Source: Macquaria australasica (lineage: Eukaryota; Chordata; Actinopteri; Centrarchiformes; Percichthyidae). Taken from it: a stretch of DNA of 64,000 nt. Position 1 is the first letter of the stretch; every line of letters starts with the position of its first letter. The translations under genes and the position numbers were made by a program. Of this stretch, positions 1 to 11,818 are shown one piece after another. The stretch covers positions 310,001 through 374,000 of the forward strand of contig SEMN01000306.1 in the NCBI GenBank assembly GCA_005408345.1, in the 5' to 3' direction. Under the pieces are notes generated by a model, which saw only the letters and a list, made by a program, of their open reading frames with translations, made no database searches and had not been told where the DNA came from.

Positions 1-1240
1 CGTCAAGACTGGTCATCACTGACCAGCCGTTAATGTCGTATTGTTCACTGCAGAAAAATGGGCTGAGTGTTTGTGCCTGTGTGTGGACTACCAGTCAGTT
101 TTAAAACTGCTTCAACACACACCAGTACAACTCAGCAGCATCGGGTGTCCCCTACACCCCGCCCTCCCATCCGTGAACAATGTGTTGATGACTATTGAGC
201 TGGCAGTGAGATGTCCACTGTTTACTGGTCGTCATGGCGGCAGTGAGGTGGCCCGTTCATAGGTGGATTAACAGTGCTGGAGTCTCTTTAAGGCTGATGG
301 GAGCTGCAAAGCATGCTGGGAGCAGTACTGCTAGTCTTAAAGAGTGTCTAATCTGTCTTTACATCTTAATGTGTCATTTGGATGTGTCTGATATTCTCAT
401 GTAGTTAGCTAGTTGGACTATTACCAACCAGGAGTACTTATACCCCAAGGGGTACTTCTGCAGTTACAGGGGGTACATGGGAAATTGAGAAGCTCAGCTA
501 ATTTGAAAAAAATTTAAATTATGATTTGATAATATATATCTACATATTTGTGTTTAGGAGAAAAATCCCAAGTAAGATTAAAAATTTGTGTGATGCTGAT
601 CTTATCTGTAGTTATTGTCACAACAACCAACTATGGTAGTCTGACTGCACAAGACATGCCTCAGTTTCCCACCAACCTGAGTCAATTGTAAGTTGAAAAA
701 ATCCAAATTGTGCATTGATTATAAAATATTCTTCTTTCAGTAGAATTGCACTGCTGCTCATGAAAATAATGTGATCTTTTAGTTGGTTATGTGGACTTCC
801 ATTCAAAAGACATTTGACATTGGGGAAACTGTGAGTCATGCCCAGGTTTATTGGTTGGCTTTGAACATACTTGTCAGAAAAGATTTTCCTGGGTTTGAGT
901 GACGGCATGTTTGCCTGTATCCAGAACGTTCTTTGTGTTTGTGCACACACAACACACACAGAGTTTCCAGGTTGTTGTTCATGTAGTGATAGCAGCTTTT
1001 TTAAGCAGTCTCTTTCAGGGTGTGGATTTGTTTGGTGACATTGCTCATCGCTCACACAGTTTCAGTCCTGAATGGCTCGTAACTTGTCACCTGTAAGGTA
1101 GAGGGGAAAGGTATGGAGAGGGACAGGAATACCCGTATTTGCGAATCCCAGCAGGGACTGCCTTAGTAATTAGTAACCAGCGCATGAGTCATCCAGACAG
1201 AGAAAAGGAAATGTACAGTGGGAAAGTACAGCACAGACAA
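1..1240. other. No gene recognised (intergenic or upstream intron)
   Basis: I see no splice-flanked coding exon, RNA gene or clear repeat here. The open frames on both strands are short, of mixed composition and match no family I know. The segment lies upstream of the pard6b last exon and could be a pard6b intron or intergenic DNA. Confidence 0.5.
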
Positions 1241-1989
1241 AGTCTACCGCCCTGCGGAGCAAGCATTAGAGCAGGATAACAGCAGCAACTCTGAGTGTGA
1301 TAAGCAATGTACTGAGTGAATGCTATAGGTGCACAGTGAGAGAGATGAGGGGAATGTGGCCGTCACAGAGAGCCAGATGAAACAAGGAAGACAGTGTGGT
1401 AGAGAGAAAGAGACAAAGCATAACAAGTGAGAATAGTGAGGATGCCGCATCATGTAAGGAGGGAGAGATTTCTACTGTGAGCTTGAGATGAAAGGATTAA
1501 AGAGAGAGAGAGACGAAAGTGCTGGCAGGTGTATTGGATGTCCCCAAGGAGCACAGGAGAGAAGTTTAGGAGCACAGTCTGAAAATAATAGAAACGGATT
1601 TCAAGTTTTCCACAGAGCATGAATTATTCCCTAGGATGCTGTATGTAATGAGTGACGGAACGATGGATTCATAGCACTGTAGGAGGAATGCGTGGAGGAG
1701 GAACATATCTTTGGCCTAATAAGAGAGATGGAAGGATGAAAGGGAGAGTGAGTAAACAGTATTAAAGAGGGAGGGATGTATAAGGCATTGTTTAGGCAAG
1801 GCATCTAATTAGCGATGTGGGGAAAGGAGAGGGAGTAGTTTAAGTGATAGGAATGCAACAAGAGGGAGTGAGAGAGAGGAGGATAGTGGGAATAGTATTA
1901 GTGAGGGAGGAATGCAGAGTGAGGCCCAAGTTGGGGAGGGTTGGAGAGAGGGAAAGAAATAAAAGAGGGAGAGAGATGGGGGAAGAAGA

Positions 1990-2019
1990 AGGGAGGGAGG
2001 GAGGGAGGGAGGGAGGGGG
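1990..2019 (+). repeat. (GGGA)n microsatellite, G-quadruplex motif
   Basis: At least seven consecutive GGGA units. Four or more runs of three Gs separated by one A fulfil the standard intramolecular G-quadruplex pattern. Confidence 0.85.
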
Positions 2020-2300
2020 CATTTTGGGTGGAATGTGGCCAGCCTCTGATCACGTCTGCTGGCTAGATTAGACAGGACAGCAGGCCAGACTGGACCATGG
2101 GCTCCAGAGCCAGGCTCTGTCAACAAGAGGGTATAGGTGGACAGAGAAAAAGATGGTGACGAGTCGAGAAAGCGAAGGAGAAAGAGAGCGAAAGAAAGCG
2201 GAGAACAAAACAAGCGAGAGCGCACAGCCTGGCAAGCTAAAATCTTACTCTCTCCCCTTTGAAACCTGGCTGGATGAGAGTTGATGGATGAAGATGGATG

Positions 2301-2324
2301 GAGGGAGGGAGGGAGGGAGGGAGG
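2301..2324 (+). repeat. Second (GGGA)n microsatellite
   Basis: Five to six uninterrupted GGGA units, followed after a short GGCAGGCA interruption by GGGAGGGAG. It has the same G-quadruplex-type pattern as the array 300 bp upstream. Confidence 0.85.
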
Positions 2325-2829
2325 CAGGCAGGGAGGGAGTAGGGGGTTGAGACGGTGGGAGTCCAGGCGCTCTGTTATAGAGTCTGTCAGAATTTCTCAG
2401 CTCAGAGTTGGTTAGGTTAGGTTAGATGAATGGAAACGGGGAGCTGGGAGACTGGATGAGAAGCAGGGAGGAGGGAGAAGCAGCACTTTGGACCAATATG
2501 GAAAGAGAGAGGGAGAGGTGAAGGGGAGGGTGAGGCTGTGGGCAAAGTGAAAGGAAGAAAGAAAGTGGACTGTTGACCACTGCAAACCACAAGGGAGAAG
2601 CTGATGGTGGAGGAGAGAGGGGAAAGGTAGTGTGTACTTTGGACAAATGCAGCTAAGGAACAGGGAGGAGAGTGAACCGATTGCATCAGGTGTGTGACAT
2701 GCTTTAACAGAGATTGAACTTTGTCAGCTTGGGACTCAAAGACGTGCCATAAATGCAAGCTGATAATATAGCTGTTGGAGAAATCCCAATACTGTCTCAA
2801 GACTGGAAACAAAGAGTCTTGTTTTTGGC

Positions 2830-4200
2830 TATTTTAGTTAATCATGTCACTGGTTTTGAAAGGGCTGTACAAGACCAAGAATGGTAAATGTTTATGGAGA
2901 AAGAGAGGAGTCATTTATTTGTATTTAAAAATGAAAATCATGGATGTAAACTGAAAGGTGTTCAAACAAATGAAAATCACCAAGGATTGTGTGATTTTTC
3001 TGGAGTTGGTTTCCACCCAAATGTGAAGTTACATTAGGATACATTCATAATAAGTGGTATCTTTTTATTCTGGCTTGCGATGCATTTCTTGCAGATTTTT
3101 AATTAAAGCATTCTTTCTGTCCCCTGGACTTGCTGCTACAGTGATATTGATTGTGAAGCATGATAGCTGATATGCTTATCTGTGAATTTCTTTCAGCATA
3201 TTTACCCTGGCTAGCTGCGCACCCAGAGTCAGCAGGCTCTGACATGCAGCTCCCAAACACTGTTGCCTAACGACTGTCGCTGTTTGGACTTTATTTGCTC
3301 CTTATCCTTTCTACATTCATAGTCTTTACACTTTTACAAAGCTATATAAAACTGATCATGGTAAAAGTCTAAACACTCACTTGCCCATATGTACATTGAA
3401 AGGCTTATTGATCGCTGTAATTGAGATCCCTTCCTAACATGATTCTAATGTAAGTGAGGGTGGACAAAATCCACAGTCCTTATTCTGTGCAAAAATTACT
3501 TATGTTGAGCTGTAGCTAATCTGAGATGAACAAATCAAGTTACCAAGTTACAGCCTCTTTAGAGAGTAGAATTCCTGCTTTCTGTTACTACCCGTCTGCC
3601 GTGGCTCAGCAGGAAACGCTGTCCATAGAAGCACTAAGAGGAAATTTCACACTAAAAACACTAACTTTGTAAGATATTTACTTGATCTGTCTAAGGTGGA
3701 CTGCTGGAGCCTCGTTATCTTAAAATTCCCCTCCACTGAAAAACAGGTTTGTCTTCTTGTTCCTACAGTTGAATGTTTGAGCTTCACTGTACTAAATGAT
3801 GTCTGTGCAGAGTTTGACACCAGAAGGATGTTTTCACATTCATCTGCTGAAAGTGGAAAGTTTCTATGTGCTCACTGAAAATCCCATTTTCAGGTATGAT
3901 TTGTGACATCACAAATAGTTTGGAAGCAGCTAATCCTGGTCCAATATTCAACTTGCAAAAGTGTGATGTGGAGACTTGAAGCCTTCAGCGCGCACACACT
4001 GAGAATGGACTTTACAGTGAAGCAGGAAACAGCTGTTGTCCAGCAGTTCCAGTAGAGCAATTTATATACATGTTAAATGTGTGTGTAGAGGGGATCTTTA
4101 AGCTAAATTTAAGAATGCCTTATTCACAGAAGGAGGACTGTGGAATTTGAAATGGCTTTAGGAAAGGGGATCTTTGTGGCTAAGGTGCTGGCGGCTAAAA
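2830..4200. other. No gene recognised
   Basis: AT-rich sequence without recognisable exons. The longest + frame (3696-3878, 60 codons) has neither homology that I recognise nor convincing splice sites. Confidence 0.5.
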
Positions 4201-4241
4201 GTTGCCAGATCTAACTGCAGGTTGGCTGTGTTGTCTTCCAG

Positions 4242-4717
4242 AGCCAGATGCTGAAGGCAGGACAGAGCCAGAAGCACAGAGTCCCCCTGCTCGTCCCTTC
4301 CCAGTAAAGTCCTTATTCAGACGCATGAGTGACAGGCTCGTGAGGCTAGACCTGGGTTCCCCCAGTGCACGCGGCTGCTACTCCCTCCCTTCTTCGCCTC
4401 CATCTTCCCCAACGTCTAGTCCCTCCTCTCCCCTCTCCTCCTGGAGGCTACATATAGCAGGGCTGTGTAGAAGGCTCGGTTTATCTGACCCAGATCTAGT
4501 CACCTCACCCCAGACTCAGTCTCCTTCTTGTAACCCGGTACTGCAACTGACATCCCCAAGTGACCTGCCCCTGTCCCCTACCCCGCCTTGTCCAAACTCA
4601 AATCCAGCCCCAGCCTCAGCCCCAGGCACATCCCTGCTCCTAGTTACCCTGAGCGCCAGACCAAGTCCAAGCACCAGCTATAGTCCCTCCATTACCAGTC
4701 TACATGCCCCCTTCTGA
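4242..4717 (+). CDS. Candidate terminal exon, Ser/Pro-rich, unrecognised
   Basis: A stop-free frame follows a good acceptor (pyrimidine tract ending TCTTCCAG at 4241). It would join in phase 1 and end at the TGA at 4715-4717. The roughly 158 encoded residues start E-P-D-A-E-G, carry a basic patch (KSLFRRMSDRLVRL) and then become very rich in Ser and Pro. Polyadenylation hexamers follow at 5285 and 5353, as expected for a last exon. I recognise no domain or family. It could be the end of an unidentified gene, an alternative last exon of pard6b (the real pard6b last exon also has a phase 1 AG start), or a chance open frame in a low-complexity segment. No upstream partner exon was identified. 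Confidence 0.3.
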
Positions 4718-5284
4718 GTCCGTCTCAGTCGCTCATCAGACCCACACTTACCAGTCACTTTCCTAGACAAGCCCTTTTTTCCAGACCAGGTGCTACATCT
4801 ATTGTCCCAGCGCTGGCCTCAAAGGACCATTGAGTCCTGGTTCTGGTTTACCTGTAGCAGCAGCAGCAGGAGCTTTAACAATCACAGCATTGAGAGGACA
4901 GACAGAGACAACAGTTCAGCCAGAGAGCTCAAAGGAAAGAGAAGGATAACAAAGGCAGAACAAGGAGAATCTGCAAGACCAAGAGGGACAGACAGAGGAG
5001 GAGGTACAAAGAAAGGCTCCTGCTGAGAGATGGACCAGTGACTGAGGGGCAGATTGAGTGAAGGGCACAGGGGAGAAAAATGGGAGGCTGTGGAGGAGAA
5101 AGAGATATTGCAGGAAGGAGAGAGGTGTCTGTCAGCACAAAAGAAAATGACGGAATTGCTTCATAATGCAGTGATGAGATGCAAACACACGCAGAAAGTG
5201 CTGTACGTGAGTGTAGACCGGCAAATAAACTGTTCATTCTGCATCAAGCCCAGTCACAAGCTGTGTTAATTGTACGTTGCATAC

Positions 5285-5290
5285 ATTAAA
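5285..5290 (+). promoter_or_regulatory. Candidate polyadenylation signal ATTAAA
   Basis: A common hexamer variant lying 0.57 kb after the stop of the candidate Ser/Pro-rich terminal exon. It is only meaningful if that exon is real. Confidence 0.25.
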
Positions 5291-5352
5291 GCTGGTGTAG
5301 ATTTTAGTTTTGTTTTTTGTTTTTTGATAAATGGCTCCTGTCAAGACAGAAT

Positions 5353-5358
5353 AATAAA
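5353..5358 (+). promoter_or_regulatory. Candidate polyadenylation signal AATAAA
   Basis: Canonical hexamer within a possible 3' UTR of the 4242-4717 candidate exon. A single AATAAA also occurs by chance in AT-rich DNA, so support is weak. Confidence 0.25.
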
Positions 5359-5359
5359 G

Positions 5360-7425
5360 CAGGACTGATGAGTGTAATAGAGAAATCACGAGTGAGATTA
5401 TATGAAGAGGCCTAGAAGCATCCTAATGTTCCTGACTGGAGTCTTTTGAATTATGGATGTAATAAGTAATTCCTCAAATTGTCAGTTAAATTACACACCG
5501 TGGCTTTGTCTTTGCTCCAGCTTGCCTCACACCTCTGTAGGTCTCAGCATCTCCCTTTCCTCTCTCATATCAGTGCACTCTGTAGTCTGCCTCTCTGTTT
5601 TCCTGCAGTCCCTATTCCGTCCTTTCCTCTCGGCACTCTCCCTTTGACCTCCCTCCTTCCCTTTCTTTCTCCCTGTCTTATCAGCAGCATTAAGGCATTT
5701 TTATCTGGGCTGTGCCAGGGAGGTATGCTCGCCACACCAAGAATAGTAACCCTCTGGGAATTTACTCCTTTGAAAGTTTTTTTTACCCCCTCTCTCTCCA
5801 CCCACTGTGGTGTATTTGCTGTATTTCTGTCTCTCCTCTCTGACTGTTTTGCGTCTTTTGTTTTACGCCACCCCTGGTTTTTCTCATTGACACACACACA
5901 CATACACTCCCCCCCATCCTCCCCCTCTTGTATCGTTCTGTGTCAGGAACACCGCGGCACCAGCTGTGTGGTGAACGTCCAGGCTTGTCAACAACAAACC
6001 TGACTGTTTCCAGAACACCACAACCTTCAACTGCTTGTCTTTTTCTGTGTTTTTTTTCTTGTTACGTTTGGATACCAAAGACTGGTTGCATGGACAGCAA
6101 TTATTATTCATTCTAAACAAATAAAGACTGCTTTTAGCTAGAGCGCTACTTTCGCAACATGCTGTGACCTTGTTCACATGACATGACTAATTATTCTGTA
6201 TGTAATTATGTCTAGTAGTAGCTATAGTAGTGGTGAGTTATTGTGCCATACAATGAAAGATTGTTCTACTATATTGATTTTATTACTCAGAGAGCAGCTG
6301 CATAAATACCTGAAATGTAAATGTAGAGTCAGTAGTATTGGTAACAGTAGTAGTAGTAGCGGCGATAGTGGGGGTACTTATGACTGTCTTGTGTCACCTG
6401 GACACAGTATCGGTTTTCCCTTATGCAGCGCCAAGATACCAGGAAGTAATGGATTGTTGGTGTCATCATTGTCGTCAGGGATCATTGTGTTACAAGGAAA
6501 GCCGGGGCCTGGTCACCCTGCGTCATCATAATTGTAATGGTGTGTAGCCAGGGGAGTAGCTGTTACTGAAAAAGAGGGTGTAATGAGAGTGTTGAAGCAG
6601 GTGCATGCATGAGTGCTACTAGAGAAGGAAGTATATTAATGTCCGCTGACAAAGGTGTGTCACTACAGATGTATACTAATACACTTTTGTAGTTTTTTTT
6701 TTTTTTTTTTTTTTTTCAAAACTTTAGAGTTAAAAAGTTATTTTCTGTAATATTTTTATGGTTGAGATAAGTAGCTAGTGTCACAGACAGAGATAGTGGT
6801 GTCAATAGCTGTGGTGTGTTCTGAAGGCCTGCACATCCCATTTATTCTGAGCCATTAACAGTCCAGAGGTGGAGGCATCCAGAGAGCGTGTGAAGAATAG
6901 AGCACTGAGGAAGATGATGTGTTCAACCAATGCATGCCAGTTTGAACAAGTGGTTTCCTCTCCTTAGGCAGTGTTGTCTTAGTCCCTTCAATGTCAGAAT
7001 AGAGATGCATTAGTTGTTCACCCGCGTGCATGCGGGTGTGTTAGTTACATACTACTGAGAGGAATGACTAAGCATCACTGCATGTGTCCTCAATTGTGAC
7101 GGTGTGTGTTGGGCTGTCATTTTCTCCTCCATTGCTTCGCTTCCTTTGCCCCTCACTGACTCCATTCAAAGTGTGGGAAACCAAAGCAGCCACTGCATAG
7201 TTGGAATACCTAACCTGTGCAGAGCCATGGCAAGTGCAGGGCTGGGGATTACGTTTTTAATTCGGGGTTTGTCAATTATGCCTTTTAAGTATGATACTGA
7301 TACACTGCAGGTGAGTGCTGTATCACCGTTATCGTCCAAGGAGATGAGAAGCTTTAGCAAAGGTAACCAACAGAGCTACTTTCAGACATATTAACATGGT
7401 TTGGTGAGAGTTCATCTGCAGTAGT
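5360..7425. other. No gene recognised; pyrimidine-rich patch, poly-T run
   Basis: 5500-5935 is pyrimidine-rich, with low-complexity translations. A possible short terminal exon (after CTGTGTCAG at 5946, stop near 6000, AATAAA at 6120-6125) is too short to support. A T-run lies at about 6692-6716. The rest shows no coding signal. Confidence 0.45.
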
Positions 7426-7475
7426 TAAAGGGGTACTCCAGTGATTTAGTACTGAACTTCAATAAAGTTTTGGGG
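7426..7475 (+). repeat. Fragment beginning TTAAAGGGGTACTCC
   Basis: The start resembles the end of common teleost dispersed elements, with TTAA followed by AGGGG and TACTCCA. It resembles the ends of the element at 42016-42211. Only one end is evident here, and it abuts the next repeat. Confidence 0.4.
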
Positions 7476-7477
7476 TC

Positions 7478-7825
7478 TAGAACTACAATGATTAGTCGAT
7501 CAAAGGGAAATTAATTGCCAACTATTTAGATAATTGATTAATCGTTTCAGTCATTTTTCAAGTAAAAATGTCAAACATTTGCTGGTTCCCGCTTCTTAAA
7601 TGTGAGGATCTGCTGCTTTTCTTTGTGATTTGACAGTAAATGAAGAGTCTTTGGGTTTTGGACTGTTAGAAATACAAAGACGTTACTTTGGGCTCTGGGA
7701 CATTGTGATGAGCATTTTTCACTTTTTTTTTTTGGCATTTTATAGACTAAACGATTAATCTATTAACCCTGAAAATAATGAGCAGATTTAATCGATAATG
7801 AAAATATTCATTAGTTGCATCCCTA
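7478..7825 (+). mobile_element. Dispersed repeat, family A copy 1 (non-autonomous)
   Basis: The ends carry ATTAATCG-type palindromic motifs, and the element finishes with TTAGTTGCATCCCTA. The interior shares blocks with three other copies in this window: CAAGTAAAAATGTCAAACATT, TTTGGGTTTTGGACTGTTAG and GCATTTTTCACTTTTT. There is no coding capacity, so it is a MITE-like or other non-autonomous element. The exact family name cannot be assigned without a repeat library. Confidence 0.7.
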
Positions 7826-7829
7826 TTGG

Positions 7830-9720
7830 GGACTCCCAAGACACAGGTTAAAACAAAAAAAGCAGCAGAGGTATCCAGGCAATGCAACCGATAGCATCTT
7901 TTCATTAGACACCTGCGCCTTTTCAAATTCCATGTCCCCAGTTTGGCTCACAGCCTTTCTGTAAGAATATCTAGCCTCCAAGCCCAAGGCGAGATAACCC
8001 TGAGGACATTTCTTCAACTTGACAGAGCTCCTCCAGAGCCACAGAAGACATTAAACAGCTGTTTTCAGAGGCTGAGTAGTACTATCATTCACTAAACCCC
8101 TACTATACCAAACAGCGATTGTCCAAATGTCCAGTCGTAGACAGGTCTGTAAAGCTTAAGATTTCTCCTTTTTGTCTTTCCAAACCCAAAAATAGAAGAA
8201 CAAACGTGAATGTAAGGAATGGATTTAACAAAGTTTGTCTGCTCTGATGTAAGCTGCAAACATTAGTATGTCCGGCTAAATAGCTTACTGCTGCCTACAG
8301 TAGTAACCGAACGCAGAGTTACTTCCAAAGCCAAATAGCATTTCATATTTCTATAATTTCGTAGTAGATTACAGGCTACGGTCACAATACCACATTTACT
8401 GTGAAGTATTTCCACACTGTGTCGACGCCAAGATGCTACTATATCAGAGCGCAGGGTGACATTAGCGGCCCTGCCCTGCTCTTTATTAGATTTATTATTA
8501 TTTATTAGTTTATACTCCAGCTACTCTTACATTTTTCCTTATCATTCTTACAATACTAGGACTAACCAGCTCTACACTCCGATACAAGAACAATGCTCCT
8601 TCTTCATTTCAGTGTCTTCTACATGGATCATCAAGTGGTGAGGATGCTAACTTTTTGCCTCGGACGTGTCGCTTTAGCCTCAGCACGATATGTAGGTAGC
8701 CATCAAGTATATATAAGACTCCTTTTACAGGGTTCCTGTTTTAAAACAAGTCAGCAGGAAACATTAAAAAGTCCTCCAGAGATGACGTACTTAACCAACT
8801 CACAGAGCTGACGTTAGCGTAATTAGCTAGCTAGCCACTACTGGTAAGATCCTTTAGTGACCGCTGAAGCCCTCTTTTGTTTACTTTTGTCTGAAATGTT
8901 GACAAGGTTGACAGGTGTAGCAACAGTAACTAAAGGGGGTGGGGCTTAGCAAATGGTCATGGACTTGTATGTCTAAAATCCCTTTAATGGACATGTGAGT
9001 AATAAGCTCATTTGGAGGGAACTTATAAGGAAGAATTGCACCGTTTTTGCTAAGAAAAAGTAGAACTCTTGGAAAAACTGTGGCGGAAGAGTGCGCTGAA
9101 AGGAGTTCTTCATGCCTGCATTGATTTGTTGCAAACTGGTCCATAAATGTTAAACAGCAGCCTTGTGTTAAATATCCTCTCAAATCTTGGCATTATAAAA
9201 ACTACCCTCATTTTTGCTGATTATTTTCAATTAATTATTAACCAAACCAGCGTCATAACTACACTCTCTGGCTGCAGCATACCTCAGTCTTGCTTCATGT
9301 ATTTACAGAACACAAAGGGAATAAAAGTGCACTTCACAAAATAACCTCTCACCTGCCTAAATAAAGGGATGGACAAATTTGACTTATAGGCTGTAATCAT
9401 TAGACCATAACTGGTTGGCTTGCTCGGGTCAGGTTCTCTGGTGGGGGAAAAAAAGTGCCAACTTGACCTAAAAGGTTTACATTAATGATCAACCCACATC
9501 GTTCCAAAGCCTGGTGGCGGGCTGGGTTGTTGCCCATTCGCTATAACTGACCACAAGCAGCACCCATTCTTTGCTAGCCAGCAAAGTGCAGCATTATTGC
9601 ACTGTTGGTTTCATTGATAGACCACTGATGGTGCTCAGATATTCTCATAATGCAACAACACTTTGTGTGCATGCACCAACAGCATCATGTTAGATATAGC
9701 TGGACCTAACAAGCTAAAAC
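7830..9720. other. No gene recognised
   Basis: Mixed AT-rich sequence with only short shadow frames. Possible old repeats could not be delimited because no second copy in the window was noticed. Confidence 0.45.
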
Positions 9721-9725
9721 AGATT

Positions 9726-9845
9726 TTCTCTATATATATATATAACTCTATCTATCTATCTATCTGTATATATACGTATATATATATATATATGTATATA
9801 TATGTGTATATATATATATAATCTCTATCTATATCTATATATAAT
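9726..9845. repeat. Compound TA / TATC microsatellite
   Basis: Alternating TA runs are interspersed with TATC tetramers and TATG variants over about 120 bp. It is partly self-complementary. Confidence 0.85.
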
Positions 9846-9849
9846 GGTA

Positions 9850-10600
9850 GCTTTTCCCAGAATATGTTTGGAAGCTTCACATGGAATATATCAGTTCACA
9901 ATCGTGTGTGTAGGTGTGTGTGTGTGTCCCTGAGGGACCATCCTATTCTCTTTCCTCAACTATAACTCTGTTGTCAGGTCTGTCCTTTCATATGCTGGAG
10001 ATAGAGGGATGGTTCTGATGAAACGAAGTCTAGAAAGACTGAAATGAGATGTAGAGTGTCGCCTCCTCCTATGCATGACGGCACCGCAAGAACAACCCTT
10101 GTGTCAGCGACGGAGGGGGAAGTGTGTGTGCGTGCAAACATCCACCTGTACGACCTTTTTGCATAATGCTCTTCTTTATGGCTGTGTTTACATGCATGCC
10201 GAGGGTAAGGCAAGTAGAAAAAACAGTTTGAACACTAACAGCTCGGATGATGAAACTAGTGTTTTAGCATTTTGACCTCACAGCCTCTTATGGGCCAACT
10301 CCCCATGAGGAAAAAAATATAGCAACAATAGCTTCATAAGGTCAGGGTTGGCAAAGGTATAGTAAGTGTGTATACACTAGACTCATGCCTCATGGGAACT
10401 GAAACGCGAGACTGTCGCTCTTTCTCGAGACAGTTGATCCTTTGTTTTGGTTTTAGGGATGAAGAGGGGAGTGGTGGGGTGCGTACCTGAACCTGAGAGC
10501 CGGAATCTTTATCAGCCACCTGAATGGATATTTTCCCAGATTAGTCCAACACATACATACTCAGAGGGAGAGACAAACAGCGAGGGGAGAAGTATTCAGT
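9850..10600. other. No gene recognised; short GT run
   Basis: A short imperfect GTGTGT stretch near 9905-9927. No exon, RNA gene or repeat could be delimited. Confidence 0.45.
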
Positions 10601-10604
10601 GTAA

Positions 10605-10700
10605 GATTGCCAGAGCTTTATTTATAGAGCACTTTCATCTAAAAACAGAGTTTACAAAGTGCTGCAAAAACAGCAAAAAGTGAGAAATATGGAAAAGGTG
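10605..10700 (+). repeat. Retroposon-like fragment (CTTTATTTATAGAGC type)
   Basis: Contains GCTTTATTTATAGAGCACTTTC followed by ACAAAGTGCTGCAAAAACAG. This arrangement recurs with variation near 22895 and 19485 in the window and is common in teleost introns. It is probably the 3' end of a retroposon; the family is uncertain. Confidence 0.45.
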
Positions 10701-11106
10701 AAAAAAGTTAACATATTCAAAAGAAAGGTGTTAAAAATAACATCAGAAATAGACGAAGGCTTGAGTTTATCGGGCTGTGGACGAGAATGAAAGTCAAAAA
10801 GATGTTAATGTTTAGCTGCTTGTATTATGCTGGTTAACTATTAGAAAGCCAAGGCCCAGTTTTTCTTTCCCTTACCTGGCCAGTGTTAATATCAGTCATG
10901 CTGGGTTAAAGTCTATAGTAGCTTGACAGTGTACACACACTTCCTCCTCAAAATGTACATAACAAACAGCAGTTTGGCCACGTTTCGGGGCATCCCGGTG
11001 ACTCATGCAACTAAAATGTGACCATAATATTCTTGGTTCAAATGTGACCTTTTTTGTCACGTCAAACCTACTCTGTCTCTCATCTGCAACAGAAACGCCA
11101 AAAGAT

Positions 11107-11358
11107 CTTTAAAGGAGCAGTTCGACATTTGTGGAAATACGCTTGTTTGCTTTCTAGCTGAGAGTTTCGTGAGAAGATCGATACCACTCTCATATCAGTT
11201 CCTTGAATATGAAGCTACTGCCAGGAGACGGTTAGCTTATCTTTGATCGGGAACTGGGGGAAACCGCTAGCCTGGCTCTGTCCAAAGGTACCAAAATCTG
11301 CCTACTAGCACTTCTAAAGCTCTCTGACACGTTATATCTAATTTGTTTAATCCATGCC
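11107..11358 (+). mobile_element. Teleost dispersed repeat (TTAAAGGAGCAGTTCGACAT type)
   Basis: Starts TTTAAAGGAGCAGTTCGAC and contains the blocks GAAGATCGATACCACTCTC, GAAGCTACTGCCAG, CTAGCCTGGCTCTGTCCAAA and CACGTTATATCTAATTTG. I recognise this order from a very common teleost interspersed element. There is no coding capacity. It lies about 0.46 kb before the pard6b last exon. Confidence 0.65.
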
Positions 11359-11818
11359 AAAGTGTGAAAATGGAGGTGACACATGGGCAATCTGTGACAC
11401 CAACCATATGCTCATAAAACAGCATCTCTGCTCACCATATGCACCTGCTGCAGCATGTCAAAGAGTGCTGATGGATGACTGGGAGTTGGACCGAGCGTCC
11501 GCTTGGCTGGTTGGTGTGGCATTTTGCATCAGTATGACCTGAGGGAAGTTGTGGGGATCAACGTCTTGTGTGTGTTCAGCACAGACACCCTGCAGGGATG
11601 CCTCAGGCTGCGAACTGCTCAGTTGCAAAGCTTTATTCATTCTCCTGAAACTACATGATGCAACAGAATGTCAGCCTGAACAATGACTTGATGTGCAATC
11701 AGCCTAGTGTGACGATAATGGAAAATGAACCAGCTTTTGTTAACGTTTGTCCTCTTTGTCCTCTCTTCCTCTTTTGTACTTCTCTCTCTCTCTGCTTCCT
11801 CTATCTTTTTTTTTGCAG

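Larger units (their letters stand above)
1240..2690 (+). repeat. Purine-rich (GA) block with GGGA runs
   Basis: For about 1.4 kb the + strand is strongly enriched in G and A, with many AGAGAGGGA-like stretches and few pyrimidine runs. Two perfect GGGA arrays are embedded (near 1990-2019 and 2301-2324). The open frames on the opposite strand here are low-complexity Ser/Pro/Leu translations of polypyrimidine and are not genes. Such tracts can form triplex or G-quadruplex structures; that is inference. Confidence 0.7.

Noticed and set aside
1809..2812. Minus-strand Ser/Pro/Leu-rich frames across the purine block
   Set aside because: They result from reading a polypyrimidine strand, so composition alone explains their length.
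5479..6003. Long + frame at 5479-6003
   Set aside because: Low-complexity pyrimidine-rich translation with no homology. Only a very short 3' segment has a plausible acceptor.
11725..11818. ATG-started N-terminus MNQLLLTFVLF... for pard6b, resembling a signal peptide
   Set aside because: It is translated polypyrimidine tract of the intron. The PAR6B homology starts exactly after the TTTGCAG acceptor.
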